From Phycisphaerae bacterium (GTDB taxonomy: Bacteria > Planctomycetota > Phycisphaerae > Phycisphaerales > SM1A02), in NCBI GenBank assembly GCA_018701395.1, contig JABIWU010000035.1:1-38875 (forward strand): a stretch of DNA of 38,875 nucleotides. The letters are read 5' to 3'. The notes beneath the pieces are model-generated. The model made no database searches, was not told the DNA's origin, and saw only the letters and a program-made list of their open reading frames with translations. The position numbers were made by a program, and so were the translations under genes. Position 1 is the stretch's first letter, and every line of letters starts with the position of its first letter. Of this stretch, positions 16,242 to 24,658 are shown piece by piece.

Positions 16242-17957
16242 TCACTCTGGAAGTGGGGTTAATTTTACATCTTTTCCGCGTGCAATTTCAACTTGCCACG
16301 ACATAGTAAAACTTTGGTCCCCGGTATTATTTGCTGGGATGGATAGATCCCAACGGAGTATGCCCTGTTGCTGGTTTGTAGAAACAAACGTGGCATCTGT
16401 TGAAAGTGGAGAGGAAAGGTTTTTTACAAGGATTTCAATTTCTTCATTTTGTGAAACGGGGATTCGGTCGTATACGTGAATGTCGATTGCTGAATCCTCA
16501 CCATTGGAGATGGAGATACGGTAATCGTACATCGTTTGTATTCCAGAACCAAATAGACCAGTTGACGAGGTAGTTTTTTCTACGAGCGTTCTGGTCGAAG
16601 TTACTTTTGGCGCGATTCCCAAGTCAAGCGAAAAAGTTTCATTTGGCGAGATGGTTTTCATTGACGTTTTGCCAACGTAATCGCTACCATGGAAAATGGA
16701 AGCTGTACCAGGCAGTAAAACATATTCACTCTTGTTTGTAACTTCACTTCTAATAAAGACACGATCAGTCAACATTGGAACAGCAATTAAAAAATGTTCT
16801 GCAGTTGTTTCGATTGTCGCAATGGATGTTGTCTGTGCATCTTCTTTATTGGAAGGCACAGTAACTGTCCTTGGAAGTACGAAACTTATAGCTGGACCAT
16901 CACCGACAATAGACGCAGCAGCAGATGCCGATTCGACAATTTTTTCATTCGTGTCCATACCAAACGCCATACCAAAGCTATCCTCAGCGACACTTCTAGC
17001 TTCCGAGGGTCTTGAGGTTGCACGACGAGTAGCTACTGGTTGTGGAGTTGGCGGAGTATACACATCAACAAACCACGGATTGGGCATTGGAGGAGTTATG
17101 GATTGCTGTGGCTGTGCGGTTGAGAGAGTTAAGGAGACGTCAGTCCAGTTTTCACCAGTTTTTTGTGCTAATTTAGCATCGTAGTCAATTGCAATTTTGT
17201 CACCTTTAGAATTCGCTCGTACAGAATAGGCGGGTGTCCAACCAGCGTTGTAAACAAGATACGTCAATTGGATTTCGACAGTACCAGCCAGTGTAACACC
17301 GATATCCACGATGGCGTTGGTTTGCGTTCTTCGATGCGAAGAAACATTTCGTTTTCGTTGGTTAAGGTGTTGCAGTAATTTGTTAAGTTCTTGTATTTCT
17401 AAAGTATTCTCAGCACTGCTCGCAGATAATTCTTGCATGCGAGTACCAATAAATTGTATTTGCGCATCAAAAGCATCGATGTCAACGGGAGGCGTTTTAT
17501 CATTTGTCGCTTTTTCAATAAGTGTTTTCAACATTTCAATTTGCAATGAAATGGATTCGCCTTTAGAACTTGATAAAGATAGTTTTGCTTCTACCTCTTT
17601 TATGTCAGCATTAATTTTTGCAACAAGAGAACTAGTGTCTTCGATGATTGGAATGTTTGAAGTTTCTACGGATAGTAGTTTTGCATTTCCGTGTATACGT
17701 GCTTGGACAGAATCAAGGTATGCTGATTCTGGTAAGTCTCTAAAGAAAATAGAGTGACCGCCAGCATCAAGGTCTAAGGTTGCAGTACGAGTAATCGAAG
17801 CACGATTACGGTATAGTGTTACATCTGAAATAATAGAATCGGCATCTGATGGAAGCATTTCAAGTGAAACTTGTGCATGGACACTTTTCACGCCATAAGT
17901 TAAGCAAACTCCAATTGATATGCCTGCGATGAAAATTGAAAGCAAAGGATTACGCAT
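16242..17957 (-). CDS. Exported DUF4140/DUF4139 (MuiA-like) protein
   Basis: The start at 17957 is chosen because a perfect AGGAGG lies 4 bases before it and the protein then opens with a clean signal peptide (MRNPLLSIFIAGISIGVC ..., cleavage after VHA). An upstream ATG at 17990 would overlap gdh and has no such site. The 571-residue product has an N-terminal DUF4140 region (ISDVTLYRNRASITRTATLD). A coiled-coil segment follows, then a DUF4139 region (VEIQLTYLVYNAGWTPAYSV, LTLSTAQPQ) interrupted by a Pro/Ala/Ser-rich linker as is common in the family. Related proteins are named mucoidy inhibitor A, but their molecular role is poorly defined. It probably acts in the periplasm. It follows gdh by 29 bases and is likely cotranscribed with it. 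Confidence 0.85.
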   Translation of the reverse strand: MRNPLLSIFIAGISIGVCLTYGVKSVHAQVSLEMLPSDADSIISDVTLYRNRASITRTATLDLDAGGHSIFFRDLPESAYLDSVQARIHGNAKLLSVETSNIPIIEDTSSLVAKINADIKEVEAKLSLSSSKGESISLQIEMLKTLIEKATNDKTPPVDIDAFDAQIQFIGTRMQELSASSAENTLEIQELNKLLQHLNQRKRNVSSHRRTQTNAIVDIGVTLAGTVEIQLTYLVYNAGWTPAYSVRANSKGDKIAIDYDAKLAQKTGENWTDVSLTLSTAQPQQSITPPMPNPWFVDVYTPPTPQPVATRRATSRPSEARSVAEDSFGMAFGMDTNEKIVESASAAASIVGDGPAISFVLPRTVTVPSNKEDAQTTSIATIETTAEHFLIAVPMLTDRVFIRSEVTNKSEYVLLPGTASIFHGSDYVGKTSMKTISPNETFSLDLGIAPKVTSTRTLVEKTTSSTGLFGSGIQTMYDYRISISNGEDSAIDIHVYDRIPVSQNEEIEILVKNLSSPLSTDATFVSTNQQQGILRWDLSIPANNTGDQSFTMSWQVEIARGKDVKLTPLPE

Positions 17958-17961
17958 GGGG

Positions 17962-17967
17962 CCTCCT
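17962..17967 (-). promoter_or_regulatory. Perfect Shine-Dalgarno motif that fixes the MuiA-like start
   Basis: AGGAGG on the minus strand, 4 bases before the ATG at 17957. It is the strongest ribosome-binding site in the window and excludes the upstream in-frame ATG at 17990. It contrasts with the missing Shine-Dalgarno motif of the upstream gdh gene. Confidence 0.8.
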
Positions 17968-17986
17968 AATAAATATGTGGGTTGTG

Positions 17987-20944
17987 TCACGAATTGTGTC
18001 GTTTGCCCATTGTTGAGAATATTCCTGCATCATGTAACAACGCTGCAACCCTGTGTTTGTATTGCAAATCGGATTGTAAAATATTTTCGGTTAGTACATC
18101 TCGTTCTTGTTCTAAATGTAGGTATCGGAGCGCAAGTCCTGCTAGGTCAGCATCTTCCATTGTTTCAAGATATTCGAATCCTTCGCGATAAACAATTTTT
18201 GCTGCGAGTGACTTTGCCATCATCCACTGCAAATATGCCTCTGGCATCTTTGACCAAAGCGAGTCTCCAACCCGTTCTAGAAGAATTGGTGGAAGGTGCT
18301 CAAGCACAAGGGTTTTGAGATTGTTGGTTTGCGCTTCGTCCATTTTCGCCCAATTTGCGATGAGTGAATCTGAAACTCTTGACATCATTTTACTAATTCG
18401 AATACTCATTTCTGGCAGTGGGGAATGTGGGTGATGTTCGTGCAAGCGAGCGAGTAATTCCGCTTCTTCGCGTGCAAGATGTCGAAGCCGTGTTAGAACT
18501 TGGTCAACAAACGCCTTCTTGATTTCCATAAACTGAGATTCGTCAAGCAACATGCAAGCTCCAATTTCAAAACTGGAACAGATAACACCACACTTATTTG
18601 CGGATGAATCTTTCAAAATGAGAGCGCCTGCCTTTGAAAGTTCTTTTCGTGCATCGGGGGTTAGGAATAAATTAGCACCTTCGACAATGACACGAGAACT
18701 TGGGGTTCCGTCTTCTTTCAGGAAGTTTTTCCAATTGCCACCGTGGATTGTTGCTGGCCGTCCACCACACGGAATAAAAGCGTCTGCTTCTATTCGGTCA
18801 TGCATTGTGTTACGCAGGTGGACGCCCTCTGGGTCATCGATAGTCGCTATTATTCCGCTTGGACCCAGTTTAGATTTGTTGTAACTTGCAATTGGAAGTG
18901 CTTCCTTAAATAAACGAAGAAGTTCAGGATGATCGAGCCCATCTGGGTCTTCACCACAACCAGAACCGTCTGCGATTCCTAGGATTTTGACTCGGTCACC
19001 ATATTCACGGTTCAAAATGCGAATGCCATTTCCAGCAACATCTCCATCTGGTCCACCAGTAATTTTGACGGTGAATGTGTCTTCGTCTGGGTTGATTCCA
19101 ACAGCCCGAAGCGCTGCATCAAGGAAAACGACAACGCCTTCACTTGTTACACCGTATTCTTTGTGGTTAATGCCTGCGCCTGGCTTTGAACTCATCATCG
19201 CAGTTGGCATTGGATATCCTCGACGGCGAGCACGATCAACAATCCAGTTAATTAACTTAGGCGTGATGTTTTCGTCTGGACCTAAGTAAATTAATTCTTC
19301 ATGATTCAACCGGTCGACAACTCTTGATTTGGTTGACAAGGCAGGGGTAATTAAATCAAGTATTGAGTTAACGAAAGCTTTTACACTTCTACTAACGCGA
19401 CCATTTGGGTGCACAAGCAAAGCCGCTTTAGAACCACCTTCAGGGATGTCCTTGTTTTTCAATTGTTGCGCAAATGCCAAGTTGTACGCTTCGTCATACA
19501 GCCGTTCTTGCTCGCGAGTAAATTGTTCGATGCCACGCGGGTGAATTGCACGCACCCCACCGCGAGCGATATCTCTGAATCGCACATGAAAACCGTTGAA
19601 TTCTCTGCCATGAACGAAGAAAACTCCAAACGGACATTCAGTTCGATCCTCAGTTGTAAGGAATGACGCATCAATTCTGAACGCAAGTGCATATCTATCT
19701 TCAATAAATAAATTTGTTCTGCGAACTGAGTTGATCGCTTCAAGCATTTTTGTAAACAAAGTACGAGTGTCTTCTAGGTCAACGGTGTTGTCGATTAGGT
19801 CAAATAATTCTGTTCGTTTATCTTCATATTCAACGTCAGTTAATGCGTTAACCGGATTGAACCGTTGCCTTAATAAGTCGGCAATCAAAGATGCAATTTC
19901 AATATTGCATTGCACTAATGTGTTTAATCGAGTTGGGTTGAAAGCGTAAGCGTTTTTCTTTACGAGAACTTGGTACACCAAATCGAGAAGGGCAGTGATA
20001 ATTTCTGCAGTTTCCAGCGTTAGCTCTGGGTGAGAATAGCCAAGACGCATTGTGCGAGGATCGAGCCATTTCAGTCGAAGTAAGTCAGCGCGAACTTCAG
20101 CCCAAAGTGGACTTTTCTCATCGATTGGTCCACCGTCTGGACCTTGTACAACACAGCCAACGAGTGTAATCCAACCATTTTCATCGTCATCAATACTGTC
20201 AAGGTATGCTCGGTGAATGTTGATTCTTGATTTACTCAATCTTGTTGCAATTCGTTGAAGCATTGAGCGTCTAGTCGAATTACTTACCGCAACAATTATT
20301 CTGCTTAATGATTTGTCAGTCTCGCGTTCAAGTACAACGGTGGTTCCATCTGTTCCTGTCAATTGTTGAACAAGTTGCCAATGTTTTTCCATTCGCAAAG
20401 GTGTAATCGTTGCGAGATAATCTTCAGAGCAACGCGTAAAGTAATCTCGAATTTCATTTGATTCCCAAGGAAGTGCATGTTCTTTGGCATACTCAATAGT
20501 TTCTTCAACTTGCGCCGCGTGCGCTGGATTGTCTAAGGAGAAAGACTCTACTTCTCCAAATTCAAATGTGTCAAGAACTAAGCCTCCATCTGAAGCTGTG
20601 TGGATTTTCGCTGCACGAAGCGTTTCGTCGATTGGGAGTTCTTGCATCAACTCAGCAAGCACTCCAGGGTAGTCTAGTGGTCGTATGCATGTCCACTCGG
20701 AACCATCTTCAGAACGAAGAGTAAGTTCGATTGGTCTGTCGGATGCTTTTGCAGCGATGATCGCTCGCAAATGTGCAAGTTGTGTTACTTCATCTGTATC
20801 CTGAAAATACATGAGCGGCATTTGTTCAAGGAACCAAGGGACAGTATTTTCCGCTGTTGTTCGAAAGCTATTTGTGACTTTGTCAATAACAGTGGTAGGG
20901 TTTTCTGGTTTGCTGCCGATTGGCTGCTTTGATTGGGTTGCCAT
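17987..20944 (-). CDS. Large NAD-dependent glutamate dehydrogenase (115-kDa-class-like)
   Basis: This 985-residue enzyme would oxidise glutamate to 2-oxoglutarate and ammonia with NAD, linking nitrogen and carbon metabolism. The N-terminal third is regulatory in style, with an ACT-like stretch at about 75-135. The catalytic core carries DIARGGVRAIHPRG, a substrate-lysine region KDIPEGGSKAALLVHPNG, and YLGPDENITPKLINW. Further on are SSKPGAGINHKEYGVTSEGV, the dinucleotide-binding ITGGPDGDVAGNG and IADGSGCGEDPDGLDHPE. These match large NAD-GDHs rather than the 450-residue hexameric type. The size fits the 115-kDa class and not the 180-kDa class. The gene has a TTGAAT-17-TCTAAT promoter 7 bases before the ATG and no Shine-Dalgarno motif. 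Confidence 0.92.
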   Translation of the reverse strand: MATQSKQPIGSKPENPTTVIDKVTNSFRTTAENTVPWFLEQMPLMYFQDTDEVTQLAHLRAIIAAKASDRPIELTLRSEDGSEWTCIRPLDYPGVLAELMQELPIDETLRAAKIHTASDGGLVLDTFEFGEVESFSLDNPAHAAQVEETIEYAKEHALPWESNEIRDYFTRCSEDYLATITPLRMEKHWQLVQQLTGTDGTTVVLERETDKSLSRIIVAVSNSTRRSMLQRIATRLSKSRINIHRAYLDSIDDDENGWITLVGCVVQGPDGGPIDEKSPLWAEVRADLLRLKWLDPRTMRLGYSHPELTLETAEIITALLDLVYQVLVKKNAYAFNPTRLNTLVQCNIEIASLIADLLRQRFNPVNALTDVEYEDKRTELFDLIDNTVDLEDTRTLFTKMLEAINSVRRTNLFIEDRYALAFRIDASFLTTEDRTECPFGVFFVHGREFNGFHVRFRDIARGGVRAIHPRGIEQFTREQERLYDEAYNLAFAQQLKNKDIPEGGSKAALLVHPNGRVSRSVKAFVNSILDLITPALSTKSRVVDRLNHEELIYLGPDENITPKLINWIVDRARRRGYPMPTAMMSSKPGAGINHKEYGVTSEGVVVFLDAALRAVGINPDEDTFTVKITGGPDGDVAGNGIRILNREYGDRVKILGIADGSGCGEDPDGLDHPELLRLFKEALPIASYNKSKLGPSGIIATIDDPEGVHLRNTMHDRIEADAFIPCGGRPATIHGGNWKNFLKEDGTPSSRVIVEGANLFLTPDARKELSKAGALILKDSSANKCGVICSSFEIGACMLLDESQFMEIKKAFVDQVLTRLRHLAREEAELLARLHEHHPHSPLPEMSIRISKMMSRVSDSLIANWAKMDEAQTNNLKTLVLEHLPPILLERVGDSLWSKMPEAYLQWMMAKSLAAKIVYREGFEYLETMEDADLAGLALRYLHLEQERDVLTENILQSDLQYKHRVAALLHDAGIFSTMGKRHNS

Positions 20945-20951
20945 ACTGCGT

Positions 20952-20980
20952 ATTAGACCTACAAATTCCCCTCAATTCAA
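20952..20980 (-). promoter_or_regulatory. Putative promoter of gdh, leaderless configuration
   Basis: On the minus strand TTGAAT (20980-20975), a 17-base spacer and TCTAAT (20957-20952) match sigma-70 hexamers at 4/6 and 5/6. Only 7 bases separate the -10 box from the ATG, so the mRNA would have zero or one leader base. Confidence 0.55.
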
Positions 20981-21043
20981 GTGATTAGACAATAGGATGG
21001 GTAATTATTAATTTCGACAGCACAAGCAGTTCGATTTCCGAAT

Positions 21044-21057
21044 ATTGTGCACACAAT
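21044..21057 (+). promoter_or_regulatory. Short palindrome upstream of ribF
   Basis: ATTGTG-CA-CACAAT is a perfect 6-bp inverted repeat with a 2-base spacer, 17 bases before the preferred ribF start. It may be an operator. I see no FMN riboswitch upstream of ribF. The remaining divergent gap has no other clear signal. Confidence 0.3.
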
Positions 21058-21074
21058 CAGCGAAAGAAAGTACT

Positions 21075-21977
21075 TTGAAGACTGCTATAACTATTGGAAA
21101 TTTTGATGCCGTTCATGTAGGACATGTCGCTCTTGTTGAAAGAGCTCGGGTCGCTGTAGGTGACGCTGGGCGGGTTGAAGTTTGGAGTTTTGACCCACCA
21201 CCGGTGACAATTTTGAACCCAAATTTTCGCACTGATGCCCTGACTACGTTTGACCAGCGTTCTACGCGTTTACTTGAGGTTGGAGCAGATAAAGTCAGGA
21301 AAATCACGCCTTCAAAGGCACTTTTGTATCAATCACCCGAGAGTTTTATCGCTGATGTTGTTGCCGAATCTTCTCCTGATTTTATTGTCGAAGGGACTCA
21401 ATTTCAATTTGGCAAAGACAGAAAGGGGACATCCGAAACTCTACGTGCAATTGGCTTGAATTCGGGTTTTGAATATATCGAAATAGATGGCGTCGAAGTA
21501 ACTCTTTCAACAGGTGAAACGCTTCGCGCGAGCAGTTCAATGGTTAGGGAGCTCCTCAGTAAAGGATGTGTGGAAGAAGCAAGCCGAATGCTTGGGCGCG
21601 CGTATGAGATTTCAGGCATAGTGACTTCTGGTGACAAGCGTGGGCGTGAAATGGGAGTTCCCACTGCGAATGTTTCTCAAATAGCAACGATGTTGCCAAA
21701 AGATGGAATTTACGCAGGAACAGCTACAGTTGACAATAAACTTTATATTGCTGCGATAAGCATAGGAACAAAACCTACTTTTGGCGAGAACAAAAGAGTT
21801 TTTGAAGCTCATCTTATTTCATTTGATGGTGATTTGAACCATTACGAATGGCCTTTGACTGTTACTATTTCGAGTCGGATACGAGAACAAATAAAATTTA
21901 ATTCAATGGACGAGTTGCGATTGCAAATTTTTTCAGACATTGAAACTGCAACAAGATTGATAGAAAGCAAAAGATGA
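21075..21977 (+). CDS. ribF: Bifunctional riboflavin kinase/FAD synthetase RibF
   Basis: RibF phosphorylates riboflavin to FMN and adenylates FMN to FAD. The N-terminal FAD synthetase part begins TIGNFDAVHVGH, with further landmarks VEGTQFQFGKDRKGTSETLR and ASSSMVRELLSKGCVEEASRML. The C-terminal kinase part has REMGVPTANV and DGIYAGTA, followed by FEAHLISFDGDL. No ATG precedes GNFD. The TTG at 21075 gives a normal start (MKTAITIGNFD) after a purine-rich GAAAGAAAG, while another in-frame TTG at 21045 would add 10 residues without a visible ribosome site. The product is about 300 residues, usual for the family. The stop overlaps nrnA in ATGA, so they are coupled. ribF and nrnA are also neighbours in the widespread infB-rbfA-nrnA-truB-ribF cluster. 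Confidence 0.93.
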   Translation: MKTAITIGNFDAVHVGHVALVERARVAVGDAGRVEVWSFDPPPVTILNPNFRTDALTTFDQRSTRLLEVGADKVRKITPSKALLYQSPESFIADVVAESSPDFIVEGTQFQFGKDRKGTSETLRAIGLNSGFEYIEIDGVEVTLSTGETLRASSSMVRELLSKGCVEEASRMLGRAYEISGIVTSGDKRGREMGVPTANVSQIATMLPKDGIYAGTATVDNKLYIAAISIGTKPTFGENKRVFEAHLISFDGDLNHYEWPLTVTISSRIREQIKFNSMDELRLQIFSDIETATRLIESKR

Positions 21978-22999
21978 CAACGCAAGCAAACGTGTATGAA
22001 TCCACAACAAGTTTCTCTGGGCTAGCAAAACGAATAAACGATTCGCAACGCATTATTGTTACAACGCATCGAAAGCCAGATGGGGATGCCATCGGCTCTG
22101 TTGTGGGGCTTTGTAGGGGGCTTCAATCTATTGGTAAGGACGCAACAACCTTGTTGATTGGTCCGATTGAACATGGTTTGCGTTGTGCTGTTGGAGACAT
22201 AGAACTAAACGTAGTTGAAGAAATCGGTTTGCCAAAGGAAGACCCAGATCTAATTATCGTTGTGGATACGGGAGCATGGTCACAACTTGAAGCGCTTGAA
22301 CAATGGTTACGTGACCAAAGTGAAATTGTAATTGGCATGGACCACCACGCCAACGGCGATGCTGTTGCTGGCGATAGAGTTGTTGACACTTCGGCCGCAG
22401 CATGCACACAATTGGTGATGGAATTATTTGAAGTGATGAATATTCCACTTGGCTCTGGACGTAATTCAGTAGCTGAAGCGTTATTTATTGGAATAGGAAC
22501 TGACACTGGTTGGTTCCGTTTTTCTAATGCTGACGCTCGATGTTTTTCAGATGCATCAAGGTTGCTTGAGCAGGGAATTGACAGATATCAACTATATAGA
22601 ACACTAGAAGAAACAGCGCGGCCAGCCAGAATGCAACTCTTGGAACGAATGCTTTCTAGTCTTGAGTATGTTGGCCCAGTTGCAATTATGTGTATTCGCT
22701 CCACGGATTTTCAAGAAACGGATGGGTCAAGTACTGACCTCATTGGATTAGTGAATACACCGATGGTTTTAGAAAATATTCAGGCGTCTATTTTATTGAC
22801 AGATACAGACCCAACCGTAACAAAAATGAGTTTCCGCTCAAAACCAAGCTTACCTGGACAACCGACTTCCTTAATTGATGTGAATCAACTCGCAAATAAA
22901 TTTGATGGTGGAGGGCACATTCACGCAGCTGGAGCACGTGTTTTTTCCACTTTAGAGGATGTTAAAGCGCGCCTAATCGAATTACTGAAAGAAATTTGA
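21974..22999 (+). CDS. nrnA: DHH/DHHA1 phosphoesterase, NrnA-like (nanoRNase/pAp phosphatase)
   Basis: This 341-residue DHH-family enzyme probably degrades very short RNAs and dephosphorylates 3'-phosphoadenosine-5'-phosphate. Metal-site motifs are visible in order: THRKPDGDAIGS (31-42), VVDTGAW, the DHH block GMDHHANGD and ALFIGIGTDTGWFRF. The DHHA1 signature FDGGGHIHAAGA is near the C terminus. The length is typical of NrnA. The start overlaps the ribF stop by 4 bases. NrnA is the expected member because of the ribF linkage, although a c-di-AMP phosphodiesterase activity cannot be excluded from sequence alone. Confidence 0.9.
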   Translation: MTTQANVYESTTSFSGLAKRINDSQRIIVTTHRKPDGDAIGSVVGLCRGLQSIGKDATTLLIGPIEHGLRCAVGDIELNVVEEIGLPKEDPDLIIVVDTGAWSQLEALEQWLRDQSEIVIGMDHHANGDAVAGDRVVDTSAAACTQLVMELFEVMNIPLGSGRNSVAEALFIGIGTDTGWFRFSNADARCFSDASRLLEQGIDRYQLYRTLEETARPARMQLLERMLSSLEYVGPVAIMCIRSTDFQETDGSSTDLIGLVNTPMVLENIQASILLTDTDPTVTKMSFRSKPSLPGQPTSLIDVNQLANKFDGGGHIHAAGARVFSTLEDVKARLIELLKEI

Positions 23000-23021
23000 T
23001 TCAGAATTTATCTTGTTGACA

Positions 23022-23027
23022 TACAAT
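23022..23027 (+). promoter_or_regulatory. Possible -10 box at the head of the MoxR/VWA operon
   Basis: TACAAT ends 11 bases before the ATG at 23039 in the 39-base gap after nrnA. No good -35 hexamer is found at proper distance, since the nearby TTGACA abuts it directly. No Shine-Dalgarno motif is present. Confidence 0.3.
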
Positions 23028-23038
23028 TAAATACGTAA

Positions 23039-24658
23039 ATGGAAACACTTAATCGAATCGCAAATAAAGCAAGAATGAGAATGCAATTCAACGTAACCGT
23101 TTCGAATTGCATTCACTGGTTTTTGTATGTTTGTTGTGCGGTGCTTTTGCTAGCCATCATTGATAGAGTTGGCGCCTCTCCATTGTTTTCATGGAATATC
23201 GTTTTCATTATTGCAGGGGTGGGTGGGATATTTATATTAATATTAGAGTGGACTGCAAATAGTTTTTCAACTGTTGAGGCTGCATATGAATTAGACGATC
23301 GAATGCAACTACGCGATCGCATTTCTTCTGCGTTGGCATCGAAAGATATTGATACTCCATTTTCAAAAGTAGTGTTAGAAGATGCATTACAAATTGTGGA
23401 AAGCAAACAAGTCGTTGCTTCAATGCCAAAACATTTTCCAATAGTATTGCCTAAGAGATTTAACTGGGTACTAGGAGTAATAGCCGCAACTGTGATGGTG
23501 CTGTGGACCCCGCAATGGGGGTTCTTTCAATCAGACAACAATACTTCAGTTGCTTCGGCTGTGATTGCGTCGAGGGAAAATATTGAAACTTCAATAGATG
23601 CTGTTCTTGAAGAATTGCAGTCAGACAAAGAATTAAACGAGGCCCTCGAAGAGGAACTCGCCGAACTTGCTGCTACAACCCAAAACAATGTAGTAGATCC
23701 AGAAACAATGCGCCGCGATGCATTGCGAAAAATGACAGATTTGCAAAAACGTCTCGATGAAATGTTACAAGACGAAAATGCACTCGCATTTGAAGAAATG
23801 TTACGTCGGATGCAACAATTGAAACTGCCAAAATCTGGAAACACAGTACCAATGGTTGCCGCGCTGAAGAACGGAAACTTCGATAAAGCAAAAAAAGAGT
23901 TTGACACACTTCAAGAGAAAATGGAATCGGCCACTCTTACAGAACAAGAACGTAAAGAACTCGAAAAACAACTCGAGGCATTATCCGAACAACTAAATAA
24001 ATTAAGTGATTTAAACGAATCTCTAGCGTCTGCGTTGTCGGCGGCAGGCATGAATAGCGCACTTGCAAAAAATGCAGAAGCAGCAGGAAAAGCAATAAAA
24101 AACGCAAAAAATTTAAATGCTGAACAAAAACAAAAGTTATTAAAAATGCTTAAAGCACAGCAACTAGCAAACAAGATGTGCGAAAAAATGAGCGAGGGTT
24201 GTAAACAGTGCGCAGGTGGAAAATCTGGAATGCCTACCGTAAGCGAATTAGAAAAAATGCAGGCAATGCAGTCGTTTAAAACTAAAGCGCAAATGGCTAA
24301 AAGTGCCTGCAAACAAGCAGGCGCAAATATGTCTGCAACTGGTGGTGAAGGTAAGGGAAATGGTGGTTCGAACCCCACGACAGAAACGGAATCAACCATG
24401 GTTGCCCAGCGGACAGCAGTCTCTACTCTAGATGGAACAATAATTGCTAAACAATTGTTTGAAGGCGGTATGCTGACAGCGGGTGAATCTACTTCAGAAG
24501 TGAAGGATACAGTCCTAGCGCAAAGAATTGCAGCAGAACAAGCGATTACAGACGAGGAGATTCCTCGAAAATATCACGATCTTCTTCGTCATTATTTTGG
24601 AAAACTTGAAGAAATGACCGAGACGTCTAGAAACGATGACACCGATAACAACGATTAA
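23039..24658 (+). CDS. Three-TM coiled-coil membrane protein, DUF4175-like style
   Basis: This 539-residue protein has membrane segments at about 24-43, 53-72 and 147-165. The short region between TM2 and TM3 is amphipathic (STVEAAYELDDRMQLRDRIS). After TM3 comes a long charged coiled coil (about 185-400) with many Glu/Lys/Gln/Met heptads and a CxxC-like KMSEGCKQCAGG at about 385. The tail ends in a Gly/Ser/Thr linker and a terminal helical segment with DEEIPRKYHDLLRHYFGKL. That final motif and the membrane-plus-coil layout resemble proteins that accompany MoxR-DUF58-VWA operons in planctomycetes and DUF4175-type proteins. I cannot confirm the family. It is the first gene of the operon, and the next gene overlaps it by 23 bases. 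Confidence 0.75.
   Translation: METLNRIANKARMRMQFNVTVSNCIHWFLYVCCAVLLLAIIDRVGASPLFSWNIVFIIAGVGGIFILILEWTANSFSTVEAAYELDDRMQLRDRISSALASKDIDTPFSKVVLEDALQIVESKQVVASMPKHFPIVLPKRFNWVLGVIAATVMVLWTPQWGFFQSDNNTSVASAVIASRENIETSIDAVLEELQSDKELNEALEEELAELAATTQNNVVDPETMRRDALRKMTDLQKRLDEMLQDENALAFEEMLRRMQQLKLPKSGNTVPMVAALKNGNFDKAKKEFDTLQEKMESATLTEQERKELEKQLEALSEQLNKLSDLNESLASALSAAGMNSALAKNAEAAGKAIKNAKNLNAEQKQKLLKMLKAQQLANKMCEKMSEGCKQCAGGKSGMPTVSELEKMQAMQSFKTKAQMAKSACKQAGANMSATGGEGKGNGGSNPTTETESTMVAQRTAVSTLDGTIIAKQLFEGGMLTAGESTSEVKDTVLAQRIAAEQAITDEEIPRKYHDLLRHYFGKLEEMTETSRNDDTDNND

Noticed and set aside
20945-21074. FMN riboswitch before ribF
   Set aside because: No RFN-element conserved blocks or multi-stem structure could be found in the 130 bases.
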